Shown here in pieces: positions 7,651-14,568 of a stretch of DNA of 21,150 nucleotides. The position numbers and the translations under genes were made by a program. The DNA lies in the NCBI GenBank assembly GCA_900541135.1, contig UQIG01000035.1:1-21150 (forward strand), read 5' to 3'. The DNA comes from an uncultured Collinsella sp. (GTDB taxonomy: Bacteria; Actinomycetota; Coriobacteriia; Coriobacteriales; Coriobacteriaceae). The notes under the pieces were generated by a model. The model was given only the letters and a program-made list of their open reading frames with translations, did not search any database and had not been told where the DNA came from. The number at the start of each line of letters is the position of its first letter. Position 1 is the first letter of the stretch.

Positions 7651-7949
7651 CCCGGCACCTGGGGACGTTCCTTTTCTGCCGGCAGCTTGGAACAGTCCTT
7701 AAAGCCCGCATCAATCAACTGCGGAAAGCGCATCCCAGAATGAGCGTCCAACATGGGACATGGTTTCCCTTGAGGGCCTCAACCGGAAAATGCATCCCGG
7801 AATGTTGCCGGAAAGTGGAACGTAGTTTCCCAAACAGGCCGTGCGCGGAAAGTGCATCTCGCTATCGAACTTCAAAGCGGGATGCATTTTCCGTGCCAGC
7901 AGTTCCGGGCAGCCAGAGACCACTCATTTAAGTCTGTCCCCAACGACTA
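7651..7949. repeat. mosaic of short CGGAAA...GCATC repeats with a third repeat fragment
   Basis: No gene is seen. Repeated units resembling GCGGAAAGTGCATCCCG occur at 7719-7734, 7784-7799 and 7845-7860. CGGAAAATGCATCCCG (7784-7799) is present as a perfect 16-base inverted copy at 7878-7893. TGGGGACGTTC (7660-7670) repeats part of copy A (1768-1778). A third fragment of the larger repeat, ATTTAAGTCTGTCCCCAA (7926-7943), ends in CGACTAG and supplies the stop codon of the minus-strand peptidase gene (7947-7949). The region looks like a hot spot of repeated insertions or recombination between small elements. Confidence 0.65.
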
Positions 7950-8981
7950 GTAGTAGGCCCACATGGCTTCGACTTCGTTGAGGACCTCTACGACGCCCCA
8001 GCGTCGGGCGCTGCGGCTGGCCGAGTTGGGATCGAAGACTTCAATCTGGTCGGCGTCGTCAATACCGTAAAGCACAATGTAGTGGCCCACGTTGGTAAAG
8101 GTGCCCGGCCGAACGGCGGCGATGACGGGCGCTCCCGAACGCAGCGCCTGAGTCATCGAGTCGCGATCGTTATGGAGCTCCGTTCCGTTAAGTCCCAACT
8201 GCCACGCGCCGCTCGTCATAAACGACCATTCGGTTGCACCGGTGGGGGCGTAATTGCCCACCTCGGAAAGCGCACACATATCGACGGGGGTCATATCGGT
8301 GCGTCCCGTCTTAAAGATATAGACCATGGTGAGGCACGTAGGCCCGCAGGCATTTTGGCGGATGGTGCCGCCGGCGTAAGGCAGCTCCGACCACGCGGGG
8401 TCGATCTGATAGATATGGGGCATAGTGCCGGCTTGCCATTGCGAGCGCGGGGTCGAAAAGGCGAAAGAATAACCGGGCGCGACGGGGGCCTTGAGCAGCT
8501 TGTCCTCGGCGGTGGGTTCGAGACCGGCCGAGCCGTGGGACATACAGGAGCTCATAAGCACAAAGACCAGACAGGTGAGGATAGAGCACAGTGCGAGGCG
8601 GAGCCGACGAGCCGGCAGGGCAGGGGCATTCACGTGCGATGTCGAGCGGTAGGGCTTGCCGTCGCGTCCGCCTTGGGGATGCGAAAAGAAGCGGTTGATA
8701 TGGATGCCGGGCTGACGTGCGTCGTTGCGGCGCAGTTGCGTAACCTCGGCCTGACGCTGTCGAGTGCGCGCGCCCAAGCGGCTATCTTGCTGCGCGCTTG
8801 TGCCCGTGCTCAGACGGCCACTCTGCCGTGTTCTGCTTGACTGCTGCCGAGACGAAGGCCTGGGTTGCTCTTGAGGACGTTGCGGATTGCTGCTCGTGGC
8901 ACTTCTGGGCGTCGGCGTGGTACGGCCAGCAAGGCGAACGCTTTGTCGCCGTTGATCACCGTCGTTGTATCCGTATGCCAT
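7947..8981 (-). CDS. membrane-anchored C39-like cysteine peptidase
   Basis: This 344-residue protein begins with about 125 basic, low-complexity residues rich in Arg, Gln, Ser, Thr and Pro. One membrane segment follows (about 128-146, LRLALCSILTCLVFVLM), then a globular domain of about 180 residues. That domain fits the peptidase C39-like family (papain-like fold): NACGPTCLTMVY with likely nucleophile Cys212, GHYIVLYGID with His300, and DPNS with Asp318. By charge the N-terminus should stay in the cytoplasm and the peptidase domain should face outside; SSCM after the membrane segment is only weakly lipobox-like. AAGGCGG stands before the ATG. It is transcribed toward the PTS terminator region and divergently from the permease. 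Substrate unknown; cell-wall peptides, secreted proteins or peptide pheromones are possible. Confidence 0.82.
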   Translation of the reverse strand: MAYGYNDGDQRRQSVRLAGRTTPTPRSATSSNPQRPQEQPRPSSRQQSSRTRQSGRLSTGTSAQQDSRLGARTRQRQAEVTQLRRNDARQPGIHINRFFSHPQGGRDGKPYRSTSHVNAPALPARRLRLALCSILTCLVFVLMSSCMSHGSAGLEPTAEDKLLKAPVAPGYSFAFSTPRSQWQAGTMPHIYQIDPAWSELPYAGGTIRQNACGPTCLTMVYIFKTGRTDMTPVDMCALSEVGNYAPTGATEWSFMTSGAWQLGLNGTELHNDRDSMTQALRSGAPVIAAVRPGTFTNVGHYIVLYGIDDADQIEVFDPNSASRSARRWGVVEVLNEVEAMWAYY

Positions 8982-9340
8982 TCGTACCGCCTTGTCTCAT
9001 GTATAACCTGTCCATCCTACAAAAAAGATGTGCAACAAATGGGTCTGCGCGTCAAAAGCTCGGTAAACGGTACGAAAGGCGCAAAACACACGGCCTCAAA
9101 AACATCTCTATATGCGTCCGATGAGCGTACGCCCGTCGGACGGGCGGCAACAATGAGCGGCAAACCGTGCCGTTCGTCCCAAAAACGGCGCCGCTCGTTT
9201 TGCAGTTCTGCCTTCGGTCGAGCTACAAGCGGAGCTGCTGCGCCAAGGCCGTATTGTAAAGCCACGAAATAAAAGAGCGCGGCAAAACAGACCGCGCAAG
9301 GGGTGACGCCAAGGGCGTCAAAAAGGAAAGGAGGGGAACA
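8982..9340. promoter_or_regulatory. divergent intergenic region with adjacent palindromes
   Basis: This region separates the minus-strand peptidase gene from the plus-strand permease gene and should hold both promoters. GCGTACGC (9125-9132) overlaps the perfect inverted repeat GCCCGTC-G-GACGGGC (9131-9145), a candidate operator. For the peptidase gene, TGTATA at 9000-9005 reads as a TATACA -10-like element on the minus strand. For the permease, TTGCAG (9200-9205) and TACAAG (9224-9229) at 18 bases form only a weak match. Small open frames here have no ribosome site or domain. Confidence 0.35.
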
Positions 9341-10792
9341 ATGGCGGACAAGAACGCAGAAGTTGCAGTCGAGGGTGACGGCGGCATGAAGAAAACGCTT
9401 TCGCTCTGGAACTTCTTCACCATCGGTTTCGGTGCCATCATCGGTACCGGTTGGGTTCTGCAGGTCGGCGACTGGATGGTCGTGGGCGGCGGTCCCGTTC
9501 CCGCTATGATCGCATTCCTCTTGGGTGCAATCTTCCTCGTGCCCGTCGGAGCTGTTTTCGGTGAGCTCACGGCTGCTATCCCCATCTCGGGCGGCATCGT
9601 CGAGTATGTCGATCGTAGCTTTGGCCGTACGCTGAGCTACATCACCGGTTGGCTCCTGGCTTTGGGCAACGGCATCCTGTGCCCGTGGGAGGCCATCGCC
9701 ATCTCGACCCTCGTGTCCGAGATGTTCGGCAGCCTGCCCGGTCTTGAGTGGCTGCGCGCCGTCAAGCTCTACACCATCCTGGGCGCCGACGTTTACCTGT
9801 TCCCGACGCTGATCGCGCTCGGCTTCGCAGCCTACGTCATCTTCCTCAACTTCCGCGGTGCCAGCTCGGCCGCCAAGCTCCAGGCCTTCCTGACCAAGGC
9901 TCTGCTCTGCGGCATGCTGCTCGCCATGGGCGTCTCGCTGTTCACCGGCTCGCCGGACAACGCCATGCCCGTGTTCTCCCAGGTCACCGGTGCTGGCGGC
10001 GGTAAGGCCGCTACCGAGGGCGCCAGCCTGTTCGCCGGCATCGTGTCGGTCCTGGTTCTGACCCCGTTCTTCTACGCCGGTTTTGACACCATTCCTCAGC
10101 AGGCTGAGGAAGCAGCCGAGGGCCTCAACTGGAACAAGTTCGGCAAGATCATCTCCCTGGCCCTGCTGGCCGCCGGCGGCTTCTACATGGTCTGCATCTA
10201 CTCGTTCGGCACCATCCTCGACTGGCATGAGTTTGTTAAGAGCCCGGTTCCCGCGCTTGCCTGCCTCAAGGGCATCAACATGCTTCTGTACCTGGCCATG
10301 CTCGTCATCGCCACGCTTGGACCCATGGGCCCGATGAACTCCTTCTACGGCGCCACGAGCCGCATCATGCTCGCCATGGGCCGCAAGGGCCAACTGCCCG
10401 AGAAGTTCGCCGAGGTCGACCCCAAGTCCGGCGCTCCCAAGCTCGCCTGCGTCGTTCTGGGCGTTATCACCGTCATCGGTCCGTTCCTGGGCAAGAACAT
10501 GCTCATCCCTCTGACCAACGTGTCGGCCCTCGCCTTCATCTTCTCCTGCGGTATGGTCGCCCTCGCCTGCCTGCGCATGCGCTTCACCGAGCCCGACCTG
10601 CCTCGTCCCTACGAGGTGCCCGGCGGCAAGTTTGGCATCGGCCTCGCTATCGCTGCCTGTGCCATCATCATCGGCCTGCTCGTGATTCCGTTCTCTCCCG
10701 CCTCCCTCAACATGGTGGAGTGGAGCATCGTGATCGGCTGGTTGGCTATTGGCCTGGCCCTCATGGCTTTCACCAATTCCCGCAAAAAGTAA
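9341..10792 (+). CDS. APC-superfamily amino-acid permease
   Basis: This 483-residue protein has about 12 hydrophobic segments after a short charged N-terminus (residues 1-20) and belongs to the amino acid-polyamine-organocation superfamily. The helix-1 substrate-binding break is visible as GFGAIIGTGW (29-38). The pattern PISGGIVEYVDRSFG after helix 2 and GATSRIMLAMGRKGQLP in the loop after helix 8 are also typical. It should import an amino acid or amine, or exchange it for a product, across the cytoplasmic membrane; the substrate cannot be read. AAGGAGGGG precedes the ATG. Codons are strongly biased, as in arcC and the amidohydrolase, which suggests high expression. The amidohydrolase gene follows after 131 bases on the same strand. 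Confidence 0.93.
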   Translation: MADKNAEVAVEGDGGMKKTLSLWNFFTIGFGAIIGTGWVLQVGDWMVVGGGPVPAMIAFLLGAIFLVPVGAVFGELTAAIPISGGIVEYVDRSFGRTLSYITGWLLALGNGILCPWEAIAISTLVSEMFGSLPGLEWLRAVKLYTILGADVYLFPTLIALGFAAYVIFLNFRGASSAAKLQAFLTKALLCGMLLAMGVSLFTGSPDNAMPVFSQVTGAGGGKAATEGASLFAGIVSVLVLTPFFYAGFDTIPQQAEEAAEGLNWNKFGKIISLALLAAGGFYMVCIYSFGTILDWHEFVKSPVPALACLKGINMLLYLAMLVIATLGPMGPMNSFYGATSRIMLAMGRKGQLPEKFAEVDPKSGAPKLACVVLGVITVIGPFLGKNMLIPLTNVSALAFIFSCGMVALACLRMRFTEPDLPRPYEVPGGKFGIGLAIAACAIIIGLLVIPFSPASLNMVEWSIVIGWLAIGLALMAFTNSRKK

Positions 10793-10812
10793 CGCCTAGC
10801 CGGGGCGGATCG

Positions 10813-10913
10813 GGTGCGCGGAATCCTCTCTCCCGCGCACCGAACCCGGCACCACTTGGGTAGCTTTGTGAGGCCTTAACCCAACACGGCCTCGCCCACT
10901 ATATGGATCCATA
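10813..10913 (+). promoter_or_regulatory. three dyads between permease and amidohydrolase
   Basis: GGTGCGCGG (10813-10821) pairs with CCGCGCACC (10833-10841); no T-run follows, so it is not a clear terminator. GAGGCC (10870-10875) pairs with GGCCTC (10888-10893). TATGGATCCATA (10902-10913) is a perfect 12-base palindrome that runs into the ribosome site AAGGAGGA. The first hairpin may tune the relative expression of the two genes by partial termination or mRNA protection; the last could be an operator or could hide the ribosome site. No convincing promoter is seen. Confidence 0.4.
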
Positions 10914-10923
10914 AGGAGGAACC

Positions 10924-12201
10924 ATGTCCACTAAGTATGCAATCGTTGGCGGCAAGCTCATCGACGGTACCGGTGCCGAGCCGGTCGAGAACTCCCTCGT
11001 TCTCGTCGACGACAACGGCAAGATCGAGTACGCCGGCGCTATGCAGGACCTTCCCGAGGGCGTTGAGGTCATCGACGCCGCCGGCAAGACCGTCCTTCCC
11101 GGCCTGATCGACACCCACCTGCACTTCTCGGGCAACCTGACCGACGATGACACCGATTGGGTCATGCAGCCGCTCCTCGAGAAGCAGGCCGTCGCCGTCA
11201 AGCAGGCCTACGACTGCCTCACCCATGGCCTCACCACCGTCTGCGAGATCGGCCGCTTTGGTATCCAGATCCGTGACTGCATCGACAAGGGCGTCTTCAA
11301 GGGCCCGCGCGTTCTGGCCACCGGCCTCGGCTTCTGCCGCGTTGCCGGCCACGGTGACTCCCACCACTGCACCCAGGAGCTCAACAAGGAATCCCATCCC
11401 TGGGGCGACCAGGTCGACGGTCCTTGGGATCTGCGCAAGGCCGTCCGTCGTCGCCTGCGCGAGAACCCCGATGCCATCAAGATCTGGGCTACCGGTGGCG
11501 GCATCTGGCGCTGGGACTCCGGTCGCGACCAGCACTACTGCTCCGAGGAGATCCAGGCCGTGGTCGACGAGGCAAAGATGGTCGGCATCCCCGTGTGGAG
11601 CCACTGCTACAACAACCACGCCGCTGCCTACGATTCCGTTCGTTTTGGCTGCGAGCAGCTGATTCACGGTTTCGATATCGATGAGCGCACCATGGACCTC
11701 ATGGCCGAGCAGGGCACCTTCTTCACCCCGACGATCGCCTTCCTGCCCACCTGGTACGCCACCTATCCGCCCGTCTACGTCCCCGAGCTGCACGACAAGT
11801 ACGAGGGCACCCTGGTCGAGAAGGAGCTGCAGCGCAACTACGACTGCCTGCGCGAGGCCAAGAAGCGCGGCGTTGTCATGACGATCGGCTCCGACTCCTT
11901 CTCCTTCGTCACCCCGTACGGCACCTGCTCCATCGAGGAGATGTACGAGTTCGTCGACAAGATCGGCTTCACCCCGGTCGAGACCATCACCTGCGCCACC
12001 CTCAACGGTGCCAAGATGTGCCACATCGAGGACGAGACCGGTTCCATCGAGGCCGGCAAGTGCGCCGACCTGCTGGTCGTCAACGGTGACGTCGCCGCCG
12101 ACATCCACGTGCTCAACACCGACAACATGGACGTCATCATGAAGGATGGCTGGATCGTCGAGGCTGGCACCTTTGGCGAGGCCAACAAATACAGCGCCTA
12201 A
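10924..12201 (+). CDS. metal-dependent amidohydrolase (imidazolonepropionase/prolidase-like)
   Basis: This 425-residue protein has the amidohydrolase-superfamily TIM barrel with a small beta sandwich made from both ends. Metal ligands are visible: His65 and His67 in DTHLHF, Lys186 in KIWATGG (a candidate carboxylated bridging lysine), His227 in VWSHCYN, His248 in LIHGFDID and Asp324 in IGSDSFSF. The C-terminal TGSIEAGKCADLLVV is the usual return to the sandwich. Such enzymes hydrolyse cyclic amides, N-acyl amino acids or Xaa-Pro dipeptides in the cytoplasm. Absence of a signal peptide fits that location. AAGGAGGA sits just before the ATG. Position after an amino-acid permease suggests it acts on the imported compound or a derivative. 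The codon bias is as strong as in the permease. Confidence 0.92.
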   Translation: MSTKYAIVGGKLIDGTGAEPVENSLVLVDDNGKIEYAGAMQDLPEGVEVIDAAGKTVLPGLIDTHLHFSGNLTDDDTDWVMQPLLEKQAVAVKQAYDCLTHGLTTVCEIGRFGIQIRDCIDKGVFKGPRVLATGLGFCRVAGHGDSHHCTQELNKESHPWGDQVDGPWDLRKAVRRRLRENPDAIKIWATGGGIWRWDSGRDQHYCSEEIQAVVDEAKMVGIPVWSHCYNNHAAAYDSVRFGCEQLIHGFDIDERTMDLMAEQGTFFTPTIAFLPTWYATYPPVYVPELHDKYEGTLVEKELQRNYDCLREAKKRGVVMTIGSDSFSFVTPYGTCSIEEMYEFVDKIGFTPVETITCATLNGAKMCHIEDETGSIEAGKCADLLVVNGDVAADIHVLNTDNMDVIMKDGWIVEAGTFGEANKYSA

Positions 12202-12242
12202 GATACCGTTTGTCGATGGCTGGATGTAAAACACAGTTTTTG

Positions 12243-12257
12243 ATTGCATAATGCAAT
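12243..12257. promoter_or_regulatory. ATTGCAT-A-ATGCAAT palindrome containing a -10-like CATAAT
   Basis: A perfect inverted repeat of seven bases per arm about one central base lies 41 bases after the amidohydrolase stop and three bases before a terminator hairpin. CATAAT (12247-12252) inside it matches five of six -10 positions, but no -35 is evident. The ATTGC/GCAAT arms recur upstream of the second two-component operon (16922-16951). It may be a regulator binding site; it may instead just be part of the terminator region. Confidence 0.35.
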
Positions 12258-12259
12258 GG

Positions 12260-12285
12260 AGAGGGTCGCTTGCGGCCCTCTTTAT
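12260..12285 (+). terminator. terminator or attenuator between amidohydrolase and kinase 1
   Basis: AGAGGGTCGC (12260-12269) pairs with GCGGCCCTCT (12272-12281), with one G-T pair and a very tight apex, followed by TTATT. It most simply ends the permease-amidohydrolase transcript. If the -10-like element at 12247 is used, it would instead act as an attenuator in the leader of the kinase gene. Confidence 0.7.
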
Positions 12286-12318
12286 TGCTATGGGTGCGAT
12301 AGAAAAAAGGGGATGACG

Positions 12319-13704
12319 GTGGATTTAAACAGGCTGATTCTGGGCAAGAGCTACAACTCTACCAAGGTCTTTCGCACGGCCCAGCATGTGGTCCAGGCCA
12401 TCCTGCTCGGTATTGTCGTTCCGGCGCTTATCTTGCTGCTTATCTGGGATTTAACCGATAATCCCAATCCCGTTCCGGGCGTTGTCGTTATTGCCGGCAT
12501 GGTCATGCTGTGCTTCTTTTTCTCGTATGTCTTTGTGGTCCCCGACGACCTCACATCGAGCGCAACCGATCGTACGCTCGCCATCGCATCAAAAATATTC
12601 GCCTACACGTCGCGTGGCCTTACGCCTGAAGCGGCCCTGGGCGCCTCTAAAATCATCCTGTCCGAGACCATCGCCTCTGCCATCTGCTTTACCGATGGCA
12701 AACAGGTGTTGGCAAGCTGGGGCGAGGACTCGGCAAAGTGCCCTGCCGGCACCCCGGTCGTGCTCAAGACTACGCTCAGTGTGATTGAGACGGGCGAGCA
12801 GAGCGTGTTTTCGCGTGACACCTCCAATGAGACGGGCGGTTATTTTCCCCGCCTGCGCGCCGGCATTGTCGCGCCGCTTACCGTGCGCGGGCATTGCGTG
12901 GGCACACTCGAGCTGTATTACCCCCGCCTGAGCAGCATTGATATGCGCCAGACGGCCCTTGCCTCGGGTTTTGCCGATCTCATTTCCACGCAGCTCGCCA
13001 GCTTTGAGCTCGAGCGCCAGGACGAGCTCACGGCCCGCGTTGAGCTTCGTGCCCTGCAGTCGCAGGTCGACCCGCATTTTCTGTTCAATACCATTAGCAC
13101 GATCGTGTCGCTCGTTCGAACCGAGCCCGACAAGGCGCGATCGTTACTCATCGATTTTTCCAATTATTACCGTCAGACGCTTTCTGACTCCGATACGCTC
13201 ACCACGCTCGAGCACGAGGTGGAGCAGGGCACTCGTTATATCAATCTTATGCAGGCCCGGTATGGCGACGGCCGTCTGCGCGTCTCGGTCGACATCGACT
13301 TTGAGGTGCGCGACAGCCTGGTGCCGCCGTTTATCTTGCAGCCGCTGCTCGAAAACTGCATCAAGCATGCGCAGCGCGAGATCGAGCCGCTTTCTATTCG
13401 TGTTAGGGCTTTCGAGACCGATGACGGCTTGGAGATCATCGTCGAAGACGACGGCATCGGAATGAGCGAAGAAGTCTGCGCGCATCTGTTTGAGCAGCAT
13501 CGCCGAGAGGAGCCCGAGAGCATTACCGCCGACGGCTCCATCAAGCGAGGTTGCGGCCTGGCGCTCTTCAACGTGCTTCAGCGCATCCATTTCTTTTACG
13601 GAGAAGATTCTGGCATGCGCGTGAAGTCCCAGGAGGGCGTGGGGACGCAGGTCATCGTTGAGTTGAACGGTGAGCCGCATGAGCCGGCACCGCTAACGGT
13701 GTAG
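12319..13704 (+). CDS. LytS-type sensor histidine kinase 1 (2 TM, GAF, His-kinase)
   Basis: The protein has 461 residues from a GTG start. Two membrane helices lie at about residues 24-44 and 53-75, followed by a GAF-like sensory domain (about 85-210) and the LytS/YehU-type kinase core. DPHFLFNT holds phospho-His253; LLENCIKH is the N box with Asn346 and EDDGIGM the G1 box of the ATPase domain. The multi-helix 5TM-LYT sensor of classical LytS is missing. GTG at 12319 is chosen because AAGGGG (12307-12312) lies six bases before it; that site touches the in-frame ATG at 12313, leaving no spacing. A longer frame from 12244 would run through the terminator hairpin. Its partner regulator begins 38 bases downstream. 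It is a clear paralogue of the kinase at 18230-19573. Confidence 0.92.
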   Translation: MDLNRLILGKSYNSTKVFRTAQHVVQAILLGIVVPALILLLIWDLTDNPNPVPGVVVIAGMVMLCFFFSYVFVVPDDLTSSATDRTLAIASKIFAYTSRGLTPEAALGASKIILSETIASAICFTDGKQVLASWGEDSAKCPAGTPVVLKTTLSVIETGEQSVFSRDTSNETGGYFPRLRAGIVAPLTVRGHCVGTLELYYPRLSSIDMRQTALASGFADLISTQLASFELERQDELTARVELRALQSQVDPHFLFNTISTIVSLVRTEPDKARSLLIDFSNYYRQTLSDSDTLTTLEHEVEQGTRYINLMQARYGDGRLRVSVDIDFEVRDSLVPPFILQPLLENCIKHAQREIEPLSIRVRAFETDDGLEIIVEDDGIGMSEEVCAHLFEQHRREEPESITADGSIKRGCGLALFNVLQRIHFFYGEDSGMRVKSQEGVGTQVIVELNGEPHEPAPLTV

Positions 13705-13742
13705 CACACGGTTGGATTGAGAGAAAAAGAGGGGAAGCGCAT

Positions 13743-14477
13743 ATGTCCGAAGGCTGGAACATCCTGGTGGTTGATGACGAGCCCCCAATTAGGGCTGAGC
13801 TACGCTATCTGTTGGAAAAGGATACGCGTGTGGGTCAGATTGCCGAGGCGGGCAATGTTACCGAAGCCGTGGAGTTGATTCTGTCGAGCAAGCCCGACGT
13901 GCTGTTTTTAGACATTACCATGCCCGGTCGCTCGGGAATTGAGCTTGCCGAGACCCTGCAAAACCTAAAGAGGCCGCCGGTCGTGGTGTTTGTGACGGCA
14001 TTTGCCGAGTATGCGGCCGATGCCTATAACCTCGATGCTGTCGATTACGTCGTCAAACCGGTCGAGGATGCCCGCCTGTCAAAGGCGCTCGACAAGATTG
14101 AGACTGCCCTGGGTGCTCGCCGTGTCGTCCATGCTCCGCGCCAGCCTTTGCGCCTGATGGTGGATCGCGGGGGCAAAAAGGTGTTCATTCCCGTGGCGGA
14201 TGTCTGCTACTTTGAGGCGCGCGCCGATTTTTGCAACGCCGTTTGCGCCGAGGGGACGTACCTGATCAATGAGTCGATTTCCTCGCTCGAGCGTCGCCTG
14301 GCCTCCGAGGGCTTTATCCGCGTCCACCGCAGCTATCTGGTTAATTTGGAAGACGTGCATAATGTCGAGATCGGTTCCACGGGCCTGATGGAGCTCAGGC
14401 TCGACCGTGTGAGCTCGACGGTGCCCGTTTCACGCCGTCGCGCTGCCGAGGTCAAATCGCACTTGGGGCTTGCATAA
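13743..14477 (+). CDS. LytTR-family response regulator 1
   Basis: This 244-residue protein has an N-terminal receiver domain with acidic pair Asp11-Asp12, phospho-acceptor Asp57 in VLFLDITMPG, FVTAFAEYA and the conserved lysine in VVKPVE. A LytTR DNA-binding domain follows (about 140-240), with KVFIPVADVCYFEA, GFIRVHRSYLVNL and TVPVSRRRA typical of AgrA/LytR/AlgR regulators. GAGGGGAAG provides the ribosome site. It is the cognate partner of kinase 1 by position. LytTR proteins bind pairs of short direct repeats upstream of their targets. The targets are not known, but the neighbouring permease-amidohydrolase unit or the phospholipase-like gene are candidates. A paralogue stands at 19646-20362. 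Confidence 0.94.
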   Translation: MSEGWNILVVDDEPPIRAELRYLLEKDTRVGQIAEAGNVTEAVELILSSKPDVLFLDITMPGRSGIELAETLQNLKRPPVVVFVTAFAEYAADAYNLDAVDYVVKPVEDARLSKALDKIETALGARRVVHAPRQPLRLMVDRGGKKVFIPVADVCYFEARADFCNAVCAEGTYLINESISSLERRLASEGFIRVHRSYLVNLEDVHNVEIGSTGLMELRLDRVSSTVPVSRRRAAEVKSHLGLA

Positions 14478-14508
14478 GGGTCGGTGCGCCATCGTTTGCC
14501 GTTGCAGG

Positions 14509-14536
14509 TTTGGTATGACTGTGCGGTGGGCATAAT
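14509..14536 (+). promoter_or_regulatory. likely promoter of the phospholipase C-like gene
   Basis: CATAAT (14531-14536) matches five of six -10 positions in the context GTGGGCATAATGG, nearly identical to the context of the -10-like element at 16967. TTTGGT (14509-14514), 16 bases upstream, is a possible -35. No terminator is visible between regulator 1 and this site, so some read-through is possible. Confidence 0.45.
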
Positions 14537-14568
14537 GGATTGCATCGAATGAAATCGAAAGGATTATT

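Noticed and set aside
7651..7946. Repeated GCGGAAA-type units as a CRISPR array.
   Set aside because: The units are short, unevenly spaced, partly inverted and diverged, with no constant repeat-spacer period and no cas genes.
8082..8840. 252-codon plus-strand frame opposite the C39-like gene.
   Set aside because: It is antisense to a gene with a clear catalytic Cys/His/Asp pattern and shows no domain itself.
12244..12318. Longer N-terminus of kinase 1 starting at TTG 12244.
   Set aside because: It would translate the terminator hairpin at 12260-12285 and has no ribosome site; the GTG at 12319 has one at the right spacing.
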